A program made the position numbers and the translations under genes. Source: Bacteroidota bacterium (GTDB taxonomy: Bacteria > Bacteroidota > Bacteroidia > Chitinophagales > Chitinophagaceae). Taken from it: DNA of 51,829 bases. Below, in pieces: positions 1 to 9,375 of this stretch. Under the pieces are notes generated by a model. It did not search any database. It was not told the origin of the DNA and worked only from the letters and a program-made list of their open reading frames with translations. The DNA lies in assembly GCA_026391415.1 (NCBI GenBank), contig JAPLEL010000077.1:1-51829 (forward strand), given 5' to 3'. How positions within the stretch are numbered: position 1 is the stretch's first letter; each line of letters begins with the position of its first letter.

Positions 1-1595
1 TCTGCTTGCGTTCCTGCCAACACTTTTAAATTGTGTTTTTTATAAGAGCCAGAATAAGTAGCCTGTGCCAAATAAGTAGTTCTTGTGTTTGTTGAATAAG
101 ATTCACTCAAACTATTTGTACCTGGCCAAACACCCACATAATCATAAGAATTGGTTCCAACATTTGGTTGGTATATTCCTACATTTTTTACTTGTGTTTT
201 AGTATTAGGCACCCAATATTCGCGTGCCCAAAATGCTTCAACATCTATATTTTTTATAGGCTTATAATTAAAGCCAAGTTTGCTTAAAATAGAATTATTA
301 AAAACTTCAGTTGTTCCCCCGGCTTCTGCCTGTGCAAGTGGATTACGGTTATTACTTTGTCCTGCATTACCATACATATCAGGACCAAATTTGGCAGCAC
401 CAATTGGAATGATTCCTATGGCCTCTCTAATAATAAATTCTGCAGAACTAGTAGAAGGTGTGGTGGTGGTGTATTGGTTGTAATTTAAAACACCATGAAA
501 ACTAAGTTTGTCATTTACTTTCAAATCGGGATTCATTCTAATGTCTATTTTCTTATAGCTTGTATTAGGAACGATTCCTTTTTGGTCTAACAATGAAATA
601 GAAGTAAACATGCTTAGCTTTTCTCCACCTGCATTAATTGATATATTATGGTTTTGCATTAAACCAGAATTGACAAATAACAATTTCACCCAATCATTGT
701 CAATCACATCCATATTGTTTGCTGGTGTAGTTTTATATTTATCTATTAGCGCTTGCGCATAAATAAATGCTGCAGGATTTCCAGTACTATTTTGTTGCGC
801 CACATTACTCAAATTCATAAAATCAACAGCACTGGCTCTTTTAGGAATATCTGTTACATATTGTTGCGTAAGAAACATATTGTATCCAATTTGTAATTCT
901 TTTCCTTTAGCGCGTTTTGTAGTAACTAATATTACCCCATTTGCCGCTCTAGCGCCATAAACAGCTGTTGAAGCAGCGTCTTTTAAAATAGAGATAGTTT
1001 CAATTGCATTTGCATCAACATTATCAAAGCTAGAAACTACTCCATCTACTAAAATCAATGGACTTTGTCCTGCATAAATTGAACTTAATCCACGGATATT
1101 TATTGAAGCACCATCAGCACCCGGACGACCAGATTGTTGTGTAACGGTTACACCAGGAGCCAAACCTTGCAATAAATTACTAGATGTTGATACTTGTCTT
1201 TTAGTTAAATCTTCTGCTTTTAAAGTAACCACCGATCCTGTTAAGTTTACTTTCTTTTGCGTACCAAAACCAACTACTACCACATCATTTAGTTCTGTGA
1301 ATTTTTCATCTAGAACAACGGTTACGTTTAATTCAGTACCTAATATGATGGTTTTTGATACGAAGCCAACTGCGGTAAAAACCAATTTAGCACCTTTATT
1401 TAATTGAATACTAAATCTGCCATCTATTCCAGACAAATTGGTTTTTTTTGAATTAGGTTCGTTGATAACTACTCCCTCAATACCTTTTCCTGTAGCATCT
1501 TTTACCTGACCTCTATACGTTTGTGTTTGCGCAAACGTTGCTAATGAGCAAAGTAAAAGGCCAAGAAGCAGTAACAAAACTTTGGGCATTTTCAT
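1..1595 (-). CDS. SusC/RagA-family TonB-dependent outer-membrane receptor (N-terminal part)
   Basis: The reading frame is open from the ATG at 1595 to the window edge, giving 531 codons of a protein that normally has about 1000 residues, so the C-terminal barrel lies outside. It begins with a signal peptide ending near ATFAQ (about residue 22), followed by a carboxypeptidase-regulatory-like domain (about 25-105, TYRGQVKDATGKGIEGVVI). Next come the TonB-box-like VVVVGFGTQKKVNLTGSV and the plug domain with INIRGLSS, ILVDGVV and ILKDAASTAVYGARAANGVI, all typical SusC signatures. A second in-frame ATG lies two codons downstream. The family imports glycan oligosaccharides with a SusD lipoprotein, whose gene would be expected beyond the left edge. 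The gene lies 214 bp downstream of the AGE epimerase gene on the same strand, and its upstream region carries an AT-rich palindrome-like element. Confidence 0.93.
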   Translation of the reverse strand, partial: MKMPKVLLLLLGLLLCSLATFAQTQTYRGQVKDATGKGIEGVVINEPNSKKTNLSGIDGRFSIQLNKGAKLVFTAVGFVSKTIILGTELNVTVVLDEKFTELNDVVVVGFGTQKKVNLTGSVVTLKAEDLTKRQVSTSSNLLQGLAPGVTVTQQSGRPGADGASINIRGLSSIYAGQSPLILVDGVVSSFDNVDANAIETISILKDAASTAVYGARAANGVILVTTKRAKGKELQIGYNMFLTQQYVTDIPKRASAVDFMNLSNVAQQNSTGNPAAFIYAQALIDKYKTTPANNMDVIDNDWVKLLFVNSGLMQNHNISINAGGEKLSMFTSISLLDQKGIVPNTSYKKIDIRMNPDLKVNDKLSFHGVLNYNQYTTTTPSTSSAEFIIREAIGIIPIGAAKFGPDMYGNAGQSNNRNPLAQAEAGGTTEVFNNSILSKLGFNYKPIKNIDVEAFWAREYWVPNTKTQVKNVGIYQPNVGTNSYDYVGVWPGTNSLSESYSTNTRTTYLAQATYSGSYKKHNLKVLAGTQA

Positions 1596-1754
1596 GTGGA
1601 TTTTTTTTAATAATTAAATGTGATTCTCAATCGTTTAATATAATTGCTAAAGAAATAATTGGTTTTTATCCCAATTTTATCAAGGCAACTAGTTAAATGC
1701 TATTTATTAATTAAAGACCTATTGTTTAAAATAAATTATGTTTAAAGCACTAAC

Positions 1755-1774
1755 TTACTAAATTATTTTAATAA
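1755..1774. promoter_or_regulatory. Candidate operator upstream of susC (20-bp near-palindrome)
   Basis: The element TTACTAAATTATTTTAATAA matches the perfect 20-bp palindrome at 12780-12799 in 18 of 20 positions. It lies about 160 bp upstream of the susC start. Sharing between two promoters of the same glycan locus suggests a common regulator, with the ROK protein at 3190 the obvious candidate. The AT-rich background makes chance similarity possible. Confidence 0.4.
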
Positions 1775-1809
1775 CTATTATAAAAAATAGAATTTTTTAT
1801 AATAATGTA

Positions 1810-3024
1810 CTATTTAATATTAGCATTGATTTCTAAAGAAGCAATGTTTTGATTTTCGTTTGTAATGCTAGAAAAGGTCTGCCAAATTTGAAATAAGGCC
1901 CTCGGAATATGAAAGCAACCTTTCCATTTACCACCTTTCATTTGCTGTAACACTTTACCTTCTCTATTTAAATAACCAAACCATTCTCCATTTTCAACAT
2001 CTCTAAAATGCTTCCAAGTATAGTCATGAACTTGATTAAAAGCATTTAAACATGCCGTATTTCCTGTGTAAGCATAGCCTTTTGCTAATGCTACTAATGC
2101 TTCTACGTGCACCCACCAAAGTTTTTGATCGGCCTCTAATTGCTGTAATGGTTGGCCTTTTACATCCATAAAATAGAAAATGCCACCATACTTTTTATCC
2201 CAACCATAAATAAGTGTGTCCAGCATTATTTTGGTTGCTTTTTCTATAAGTTCTTGATTACCAAGTCTTTTACCAATATCCATTACAAACCACATAGCTT
2301 CAATTGCATGGCCAGGATTTAACAATCTCCCTTCAAAAGAATCTACAAACTTTCCATCTGGGCTAATATTTTCAAGTATTAAACCAAATTCGGGTTGATA
2401 AAATTCTTCTAATAATTCTTTTAATAAAGATGGTACAGTAGATATAATAAAATCATCACCGAGTAAGTGTTCCATTTCATAAGAAAGGTTCACTAGAATC
2501 ATAGGAAGCGCAAAATTCTTCATTGGTCGGGTTCCTGAAATGGTTTTTTCATACTGCCCTTTCCAATTGTTTTTTCTAGCATTTATAGCGCTAAATGTTT
2601 GAATAGCAATGTCTTTGTGTTTTTGCAAGCCAGTAATCTTATACAATTCAGAAAAGGCCATCACCGCAAAACAGTCACTAAAAATATTATAAGGTTGCAC
2701 CAAAGGCAATCCTTCTTTTGTAAGAGAAAAATAAAATTGACCACTTTTATCTCTACCATATTTTTCTAAAAAATCGTCCCCTAATAAAGCCATATCAAGC
2801 CATTCTTGCTTCTTTTCTACTTTATTATACAACATGCTAAAACACCAAATCTGCCTGCCTTGTAACCAAACAAATTTGTCTGTGTCATACACTTTTCCCT
2901 GGGCATCTAAACAAGTAAAATAACCACCATTAACCCTATCTGGACTATTTTTTAACCAGAATGGTACTATATAATCTAGTAGTTCATTTTTGTATAATTC
3001 TGAATAAATCGATAACTGTTCCAT
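1810..3024 (-). CDS. AGE-family sugar epimerase/isomerase (N-acylglucosamine 2-epimerase-like)
   Basis: This 404-residue protein has the length and motifs of the (alpha/alpha)6-barrel AGE family: WLQGRQIW with R57, NPGHAIEAMW with H239 and E242, WWVHVEAL with H306, and FHIPRALF with H372. The arginine and histidines match the catalytic set of GlcNAc/ManNAc 2-epimerases and of YihS-type aldose-ketose isomerases. There is no signal peptide, so it acts in the cytoplasm. It is divergent from the ROK regulator (165 bp apart) and upstream of susC. Motifs alone do not separate GlcNAc-ManNAc epimerase from mannose isomerase. The neighbouring GH92 alpha-mannosidase favours mannose, while the NagX-like and phosphodiester-glycosidase genes favour amino sugars. 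No nanA or other sialic-acid gene is in view, so calling it NanE would go too far. Confidence 0.88.
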   Translation of the reverse strand: MEQLSIYSELYKNELLDYIVPFWLKNSPDRVNGGYFTCLDAQGKVYDTDKFVWLQGRQIWCFSMLYNKVEKKQEWLDMALLGDDFLEKYGRDKSGQFYFSLTKEGLPLVQPYNIFSDCFAVMAFSELYKITGLQKHKDIAIQTFSAINARKNNWKGQYEKTISGTRPMKNFALPMILVNLSYEMEHLLGDDFIISTVPSLLKELLEEFYQPEFGLILENISPDGKFVDSFEGRLLNPGHAIEAMWFVMDIGKRLGNQELIEKATKIMLDTLIYGWDKKYGGIFYFMDVKGQPLQQLEADQKLWWVHVEALVALAKGYAYTGNTACLNAFNQVHDYTWKHFRDVENGEWFGYLNREGKVLQQMKGGKWKGCFHIPRALFQIWQTFSSITNENQNIASLEINANIK

Positions 3025-3189
3025 CTTGTCTTTAATTGCTATTTGAATTTAACAAGCAATTTATAGAATATTTTTAATTTCTATTAATACTTATTAATAT
3101 TTTTATTTAAGATACGCTTATATTTACTTTTTCAACAAATAAAGCTTTCCAATTGAATTCGTTACTTTGTAAGAAAAAGAATAGCTATT

Positions 3190-4428
3190 ATGAACTTTTT
3201 AAAAGAATTAACGGAAGATGAACTGACTGGTGTGGCTTTTAAAAACATGAACCTTAAAAAAAACATCATTCGGTTACTGGATATTCAAGAAAAAGCCACC
3301 ATTTCTGATTTAGGAAAGGAATTTAATGTTAGTGCCCCAAAAATCACGAGCATTATTAATGAGTTAATTGAAGAAGGGATGGTAATGGATTATGGCAAAA
3401 TTGAATCTACAGGTGGCAGAAGGGCAAATCTATTTGGATTAGCTAATGATTCTGGATATTTTGTTGGGGTTGAAGTAAAAAAATATAGTGTGTCGTTGGG
3501 GCTCATCGATTTTAAAAAAAATCTAATTCGTGTAGAAGACAATTCGAGTTTTGTATTAGAAAACACCAAAGAGTCTTTACTTTCTCTCATAACTATTATC
3601 AAAGATTTTATAGACAGAATTAATATATCTAGAGATAAGATATTAAGTATTGGAATCAATTTAACTGGTCGTATAAATTATGCAACGGGCTACAGTTTCA
3701 GTTATTATCATTTCGACGAAGACCCACTTAGTAAAATTATAGAGAGAGAATTAGGCATTAAAACCTACTTAGATAATGATTCTCGTGCCATGGCATTTGG
3801 AGAGTTTTGTATTGGTGTTGTAAAAAGCGAAAAAAATGTACTCTTTATAAACCTCGATTATGGAATAGGTATTGGAATTATGATAGAAGGTCAGTTGTAT
3901 TATGGGAAGTCTGGTTTTTCAGGAGAGTTTGGACATATTCCATTTTTCGATAATGAAATTATTTGTCATTGCGGAAAAAAAGGCTGCCTAGAAACAGAAG
4001 CATCCGGGCAAGCATTAATAAAAAAGTTTCAAGAAAAAAGAAAAGCTGGTTTTGGCTCTATCCTTCCTACAGCTGGTAAAAAAATTGAAGAAATTACTTT
4101 AGAAGATATTGTAATGGCCTGTAATCAAGACGATGTGCTTGCCATAGAATGTATTGCTGAAATAGGAGAAAAATTAGGCAAAGCAATTGCCATGCTAATA
4201 AATATTTTTAATCCAGAATTAGTCATATTAGGAGGATTATTATCTACTACAAAAGACTATATAAGATTTCCTATTAAAAGTACCTTAAATAAATATTCAT
4301 TAAGCCTTGTAAGTAATGATACGCAGTTAAAAATCTCTAAGCTAGGTGCTAGAGCAGGCGTAAATGGCGCATGTTTGCTTGTAAGGAATAAGCTCTTATC
4401 TACTAATCTGGGTGGTAGTTCTAACTAG
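3190..4428 (+). CDS. ROK-family transcriptional regulator
   Basis: This 412-residue protein has an N-terminal winged helix-turn-helix (about residues 24-75, ATISDLGKEFNVSAPKITSI) followed by a ROK domain. The ROK zinc site is intact: GEFGHI with H249, then CHCGKKGCLE with C259, C261 and C266. The phosphate-binding DxGxT loop is degenerate (GVEVKKYSVSLG near 93-104), and the usual NDAN motif reads NDSR (196-199). It is therefore probably a sugar-responsive repressor or activator like NagC/Mlc rather than a kinase. It is divergent from the AGE gene and only 25 bp upstream of the GH92-oxidoreductase gene, probably co-transcribed with it. The inducer is likely a mannose or amino-sugar derivative made by the locus (inference). 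Confidence 0.92.
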   Translation: MNFLKELTEDELTGVAFKNMNLKKNIIRLLDIQEKATISDLGKEFNVSAPKITSIINELIEEGMVMDYGKIESTGGRRANLFGLANDSGYFVGVEVKKYSVSLGLIDFKKNLIRVEDNSSFVLENTKESLLSLITIIKDFIDRINISRDKILSIGINLTGRINYATGYSFSYYHFDEDPLSKIIERELGIKTYLDNDSRAMAFGEFCIGVVKSEKNVLFINLDYGIGIGIMIEGQLYYGKSGFSGEFGHIPFFDNEIICHCGKKGCLETEASGQALIKKFQEKRKAGFGSILPTAGKKIEEITLEDIVMACNQDDVLAIECIAEIGEKLGKAIAMLINIFNPELVILGGLLSTTKDYIRFPIKSTLNKYSLSLVSNDTQLKISKLGARAGVNGACLLVRNKLLSTNLGGSSN

Positions 4429-4453
4429 TTGATAAGACAAAAGTTATTCGATT

Positions 4454-7400
4454 ATGAAAAAATGTTTCTATGTTTCTTTGCTAGCATTTCTATTATTAAC
4501 ACAGTTAGTTGCTGCACAAAGTTTAATTCAATTTGTAAATCCTTTTATTGGTACAGGTGGCCATGGACATACCTATCCAGGCGCAACAGTTCCTTTTGGT
4601 ATGGTGCAACTTAGCCCCGATAATGGCAGTTCGGGTTGGGATTGGTGTAGCGGTTATAATTATAGCGATACCGTAATTGCAGGTTTTTCGCACACACATT
4701 TAAGCGGAACAGGTATTGGAGATCTTTGTGATATTTCAATGATGCCCGTCTTTAATAAAAAAGCCGATACAATAAATAATTTATATACTTTTTCTCATGC
4801 AAACGAAAAAGCTTCTCCTGGATTTTATTCAGTAAAACTTAATAATGGCATTTCTGTAAAGTTAACAGCGTCAAAACATACGGGAATTCAAGCGTATCAA
4901 TATCCTGAAAATGTTCAACAACAAGTTAAACTCGATTTGGGTTGGGCTATTAATTGGGATGCTACAAAAGAAACGAATCTTAATAAAGTTAATGATTCAA
5001 CATTTACCGGATATCGATTTTCTACAGGATGGGCCAAAAAACAAAAAGTATATTTTGTAATTCAGTTTAGCAAAAAGGTAATTAGATTAGACACATTGCA
5101 CTATAAGAGTGGTCAGGGAATGACTGCATTATTTCAATTTAATAATAAACAAACTATAGTAGAAACAAGGGTTGCTTTATCGAACAAATCTATTGAAGCT
5201 GCTATTAAAAATTTAGCGGAAATATCAAACAAAAATTTTAAAACAATACAATCAGCTGCTGAGGAAAATTGGGAAAAAGAATTATCGGTCATTAAAATAA
5301 AATCAACAGATAAAGATGTGCTAGTAAATTTTTATACTGCACTATACCATACTTTTCTTACCCCTGTTTTATTTAGCGATATTGGCGATACAACTTTGTA
5401 TAGTACCTTTTCGTTGTGGGATACTTTTAGAGCAGCTAATCCATTATTTAGTATTACGCAACCCGCTTTAGTAAAAGATATCATTAATTCATTCTTACAT
5501 TTTTACGAAGAGAAAGGTCGTTTACCGGTATGGGATTTAATGAATAGCGAAACCAATACTATGACTGGTTATCATGCTGTTCCTATAATAGCTGATGCCA
5601 TCTTAAAAGACAACCGCGGTTTTAATTGGAACAAAGCATATGAAGCCATGCTTGCATCAGCCATGCAAAAAGAAAGAGGTACAGAAGCATACAGACAATA
5701 CGGCTATTTACCACAAAACAAACACGGATGGAGTGTTACCATTACTTTAGAATATGCTTATGATGATTGGTGTATTGCGCAGGTAGCAAAGAAAATGGGC
5801 AATGAAAAAGATTATCAAATATTTTCAAATCGTGCAAATTCCTATAAAAATCTTTTTGATCCAGTAACAGGCTTTTTTAGGGCAAAAAATAGTGATGGGC
5901 AATTTTTAAAACAGTTTGATCCGTATTTAAGTGAACATGGTTTTGACGGACAATATATTGAAGGTACTGCATGGCAACATAGTTGGTTTGTACCTCAAGA
6001 CGTAAATGCACTAATGCGTTTACATGGAGGAAAAGAAAAGTTTGTAAACAAACTCGATTCTTTATGGACTGTTTCATCAAAAGTAACTGGAGAAAATGCA
6101 TCGGCAGATATTAGTGGAATGATTGGTCAATATGCACATGGCAATGAACCTAGCCATCATATTGCATACTTATATGCCGCAGTTGGATTGCCTTATAAAG
6201 GAGCAGAAAAATTGCGACAAATTTCAACCACCCTATATAAAAATGCAATAGACGGATTGTGCGGCAATGAAGACTGCGGACAAATGAGTGCCTGGTATGC
6301 ATTTAATGCACTAGGGTTTTATCCTATGAATCCATCTTCGGGAGATTATTATTTTGGTAGTCCTTTAATTGATCAGGCAATTATAAACTTGCCCAATAAT
6401 AAAAAATTTACCATTCAGGTAAAAAATAATAGTTCGAAAAATATTTACATAGCAAGTATTTTATTAAACGGAAAAAAATATCTAAAAGATTATATTTCTC
6501 ATGCCATTATTATGCAAGGTGGCAACTTAGAAATAACAATGAGTAATACGCCTCACTTGCAAACTGAAGTATTAGTTGTTGGTGGAAGCACTGGTGGAAC
6601 TGCTGCTGGAATTCAAAGCGCCAGACTTGGTGTGAACACAATGATTGTTGAAGAAACACCTTGGTTAGGTGGAATGCTTTCTGCAGCAGGCGTTACTGCA
6701 ACAGACGGAAATAATAATTTACCTAGTGGCATTTGGCAAGAATTAAGAGATGCATTATACCAGCATTATCAAACAAAAAAATTAAATACCGGCTGGGTTA
6801 GTAATACTTTGTTTGAGCCCTATGTTGCAGATAGTATTTTTAAATCATGGGCTGATAAAGAAACTAATTTACGTGTTAATTATGGTTGGTATTTTGATTC
6901 GGCTTTAGTAAAAAATGGAAAAATAGTTGGCGTACAATTTATTAATGCTAAAAAAGAACACCTAATTGTAGAAGCGAATACAATAGTTGATGGAACAGAT
7001 TTGGGAGACGTATTTGCAAACGCAAAAGCCGAATATGATTTGGGAATGGAAGATGCTATTTATAGTGGAGAAAAAGAAGCCCCTGGTAAAAACGATATCA
7101 TTCAAGATCTTACTTGGGCGGCTACGCTACAAGATTATGGGCCAAATGCAAGCAACAATATTCTAATAGACAAAGATTTGTTTTACCCCATTTCATTAAC
7201 CGAATTTGATTGCAGCACTTTAAATGCACCTTGTCCTGAAGGCAAACCATATAATGCAAATACCCAAAAAGTATTAGACTATGGTAGACTTCCTAAAAAC
7301 AAATTCATGTTAAATTGGCCTGCACATGGAAATGATTATTATATAAATGCCATTCATTTAAAACCAATAGATCGACCTAGTTTTTATACCCCTGCTAAAA

Positions 7401-8323
7401 AACAAACACTAGCATTTGTATATTATATTCAACAGGTTTTAGGATTTAAAAATATTGGACTAGATACCACACAGTTTCCTACAAAAGACCATTTAGCATT
7501 AATGCCCTATCATAGAGAAGGCAGGAGATTAAAAGGTGTTGTTCGATTTAGTTTGCCACACATGAACCAAACATTTAATCAACCACAAGCTTTGTATAGA
7601 ACAGGCATTGCTGTTGGTGATTACCCAGTAGACCACCATCATGGAAAAAATAAATTAACACCAAGCATTCAATTTCCGGCAGTTAATTCTTTTAATATTC
7701 CATTAGGATCATTAATTCCAAATAAATTAAACGGACTTGTTGTTTGTGAAAAAGGCATCTCTGTTTCAAACCTTGCCAATGGGAGTACCAGACTTCAACC
7801 ATGTGTGCTTTTAACAGGTCAAGCGGCTGGCATTCTTGCAGCGTTATCTGTTCAACAAAACAAAGAACCAAGAGCAGTTGCGGTGAGAGAAGTACAAGCA
7901 ATATTATTAAAACAAAAAGGCTTTTTAATGCCTTATGTAGATGTATTACCAACAGATACTGCATTTGCCGACATCCAAAAAATTGGCGCAACTGGTATAT
8001 TAAGAGGTACCGGAAAAAAAGAAGGATGGGCAAATAAAATGTATTTTTATCCAGATAGTATTTGCAATAGCAAGGAGTTGGCAAAAAACTTATTGGCATT
8101 TATCAGTCAAATAAAATTGCCAGCATTAAACAATAATGTAACCTTAGCTGATATTAAAAAAATTCAACAAAGTTTCATTGCTATTAATCCTAAAAATAAC
8201 TATTTACAAATTACAGAGCAATATGGCAACAGGGATTTAACTCGTAAAGAGGTATGCATATTAATACAAAAATATTGTGATCCATTTTCAATTCCTATTA
8301 ACCATATAGGTCTTCAGAATTAA
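4454..8323 (+). CDS. GH92 alpha-mannosidase fused to FAD-dependent oxidoreductase
   Basis: This secreted 1289-residue protein has a signal peptide (MKKCFYVSLLAFLLLTQLVAAQS). Residues about 24-698 form a full GH92 domain: FVNPFIGTGGHGHTYPGATVPFG near the N-terminus, GNEPSHHIAYLY at 563-574, and GNEDCGQMSAWYAF at 604-617. GH92 enzymes are calcium-dependent inverting exo-alpha-mannosidases, and the acidic pair E606/D607 corresponds to the conserved catalytic segment (usually DD, here ED). A second complete domain starts at about residue 705: EVLVVGGSTGGTAAGIQSAR is a dinucleotide-binding Rossmann motif, followed by WLGGM, IVDGTDLGDV, MPYHREGRR and YPVDHHHGK. This is the pattern of secreted FAD-dependent oxidoreductases (FAD_oxidored type). 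A short tail near 1160-1200 looks SLH-like. No stop or frame break separates the halves. The order suggests sugar oxidation linked to mannosidase action; the oxidised substrate is unknown. Confidence 0.92.
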   Translation: MKKCFYVSLLAFLLLTQLVAAQSLIQFVNPFIGTGGHGHTYPGATVPFGMVQLSPDNGSSGWDWCSGYNYSDTVIAGFSHTHLSGTGIGDLCDISMMPVFNKKADTINNLYTFSHANEKASPGFYSVKLNNGISVKLTASKHTGIQAYQYPENVQQQVKLDLGWAINWDATKETNLNKVNDSTFTGYRFSTGWAKKQKVYFVIQFSKKVIRLDTLHYKSGQGMTALFQFNNKQTIVETRVALSNKSIEAAIKNLAEISNKNFKTIQSAAEENWEKELSVIKIKSTDKDVLVNFYTALYHTFLTPVLFSDIGDTTLYSTFSLWDTFRAANPLFSITQPALVKDIINSFLHFYEEKGRLPVWDLMNSETNTMTGYHAVPIIADAILKDNRGFNWNKAYEAMLASAMQKERGTEAYRQYGYLPQNKHGWSVTITLEYAYDDWCIAQVAKKMGNEKDYQIFSNRANSYKNLFDPVTGFFRAKNSDGQFLKQFDPYLSEHGFDGQYIEGTAWQHSWFVPQDVNALMRLHGGKEKFVNKLDSLWTVSSKVTGENASADISGMIGQYAHGNEPSHHIAYLYAAVGLPYKGAEKLRQISTTLYKNAIDGLCGNEDCGQMSAWYAFNALGFYPMNPSSGDYYFGSPLIDQAIINLPNNKKFTIQVKNNSSKNIYIASILLNGKKYLKDYISHAIIMQGGNLEITMSNTPHLQTEVLVVGGSTGGTAAGIQSARLGVNTMIVEETPWLGGMLSAAGVTATDGNNNLPSGIWQELRDALYQHYQTKKLNTGWVSNTLFEPYVADSIFKSWADKETNLRVNYGWYFDSALVKNGKIVGVQFINAKKEHLIVEANTIVDGTDLGDVFANAKAEYDLGMEDAIYSGEKEAPGKNDIIQDLTWAATLQDYGPNASNNILIDKDLFYPISLTEFDCSTLNAPCPEGKPYNANTQKVLDYGRLPKNKFMLNWPAHGNDYYINAIHLKPIDRPSFYTPAKKQTLAFVYYIQQVLGFKNIGLDTTQFPTKDHLALMPYHREGRRLKGVVRFSLPHMNQTFNQPQALYRTGIAVGDYPVDHHHGKNKLTPSIQFPAVNSFNIPLGSLIPNKLNGLVVCEKGISVSNLANGSTRLQPCVLLTGQAAGILAALSVQQNKEPRAVAVREVQAILLKQKGFLMPYVDVLPTDTAFADIQKIGATGILRGTGKKEGWANKMYFYPDSICNSKELAKNLLAFISQIKLPALNNNVTLADIKKIQQSFIAINPKNNYLQITEQYGNRDLTRKEVCILIQKYCDPFSIPINHIGLQN

Positions 8324-8341
8324 GCATATTCAACTACTTTG

Positions 8342-9373
8342 CTATTTCTTTTTTATAAGCACCGCAGAAACAACAGGTCGTTCTACACCATTGTCTCCTG
8401 GACGAACTAATAGTTGATTCGCTACAACCATACTAGTAGATCCACCACCATCTAAGTTAATCGCGTCTACGCATCCAAAGGATTGCATAACTGTAGTTAA
8501 TTCAACTAAATTCATGCCGTCTGTTCCGTTTAAAGTATTATCTCCTTCAATAGCAAATAACAAAACTAAATTTGAAGGTGTATAACCTATTGCAGTTCTT
8601 GGTCGGGAAGTTGTATTGTTTATGCTTATCATTTCGGCAGTATCGGTGATATTCACTTTCCCATTTTTTATAAGCATTGGTGACCCGCCTATAGCAGATT
8701 GTGTATTCCAAATAGATCCGCCAATAGGAAAAATTTCTGTTGGCAAATCCATAGGTGCTTTACCCTCAACATTTGCATTAGGTTTAGGATAAGAATAAAT
8801 CATATCGTTAGTAGTTCCAACATGGTATACCCAAGCAGCTTCATAAGCACCTGTTGATGTAACACCAAATGCCGCCCTTGTTGCATAGTACGCTGTGCTT
8901 GCACCATTATAAGTTCTGTTTAACACTTTTATATTGGGCGATAAAACAGCCCCGTTGTATTTGACCAAACTATACGATTGGTTTACGCCAAAATATCCGC
9001 CATTTATTGCCGCATATACAACACCAGTTTCATCTTTAAAAAAATCACTAGGCTTTTTAGCTACACTTGATATTGTTGGCTTAAACTCTATACTAGTAGT
9101 TTTACTGTCATAGGCTAAACAAAACATTTTTGTTTTTCTTCCGGCATAAATACTATCGTAATAATATAATTCAATGCCACTAGGAAAATTTGCTGAAAGC
9201 GTGCTTGATAATTTCCAGCCATTAGGAAGGGTCATTAATTTAGGTACCGCAACAGTTGGAGGTGTTACAGGATTTATTGGCGTTGTTGACCCGCCATTAG
9301 TGTTTTTACTACAGCTAATTAAAAGTACAAACAGCAGCAGGTGCATACTTTTTTTAATATAGGTTTTATACAT
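8342..9373 (-). CDS. Phosphodiester glycosidase (NAGPA-domain) lipoprotein
   Basis: This 343-residue protein begins with a lipoprotein signal ending LLISC (lipid-modified Cys21) and a Thr/Pro-rich linker. The rest is a NAGPA-type domain with AAINGGYFG (N124-F128), PRTAIGYT and DAINLDGGGSTSM (D303-M315), the hallmark motifs of N-acetylglucosamine-1-phosphodiester alpha-N-acetylglucosaminidase. The human family member removes GlcNAc from GlcNAc-P-mannose on high-mannose glycans; bacterial members act on various sugar phosphodiesters. It is the last gene of a four-gene minus-strand operon, 2 bp after the GHL10 gene, and converges with the GH92 fusion at a spacing of 18 bp. Co-occurrence with a mannosidase makes a phosphodiester-linked glycan a reasonable substrate (inference). 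Confidence 0.88.
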   Translation of the reverse strand: MYKTYIKKSMHLLLFVLLISCSKNTNGGSTTPINPVTPPTVAVPKLMTLPNGWKLSSTLSANFPSGIELYYYDSIYAGRKTKMFCLAYDSKTTSIEFKPTISSVAKKPSDFFKDETGVVYAAINGGYFGVNQSYSLVKYNGAVLSPNIKVLNRTYNGASTAYYATRAAFGVTSTGAYEAAWVYHVGTTNDMIYSYPKPNANVEGKAPMDLPTEIFPIGGSIWNTQSAIGGSPMLIKNGKVNITDTAEMISINNTTSRPRTAIGYTPSNLVLLFAIEGDNTLNGTDGMNLVELTTVMQSFGCVDAINLDGGGSTSMVVANQLLVRPGDNGVERPVVSAVLIKKK

Positions 9374-9375
9374 GT

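Noticed and set aside
280-483. 67-codon plus-strand frame at the left edge
   Set aside because: It opposes the intact SusC frame and has a TTG start and no family features.
1810-3024. Calling the AGE protein NanE of a sialic-acid pathway
   Set aside because: No nanA, sialidase or sialic-acid transporter is visible in the window, and a mannose isomerase role fits the GH92 neighbour equally well.
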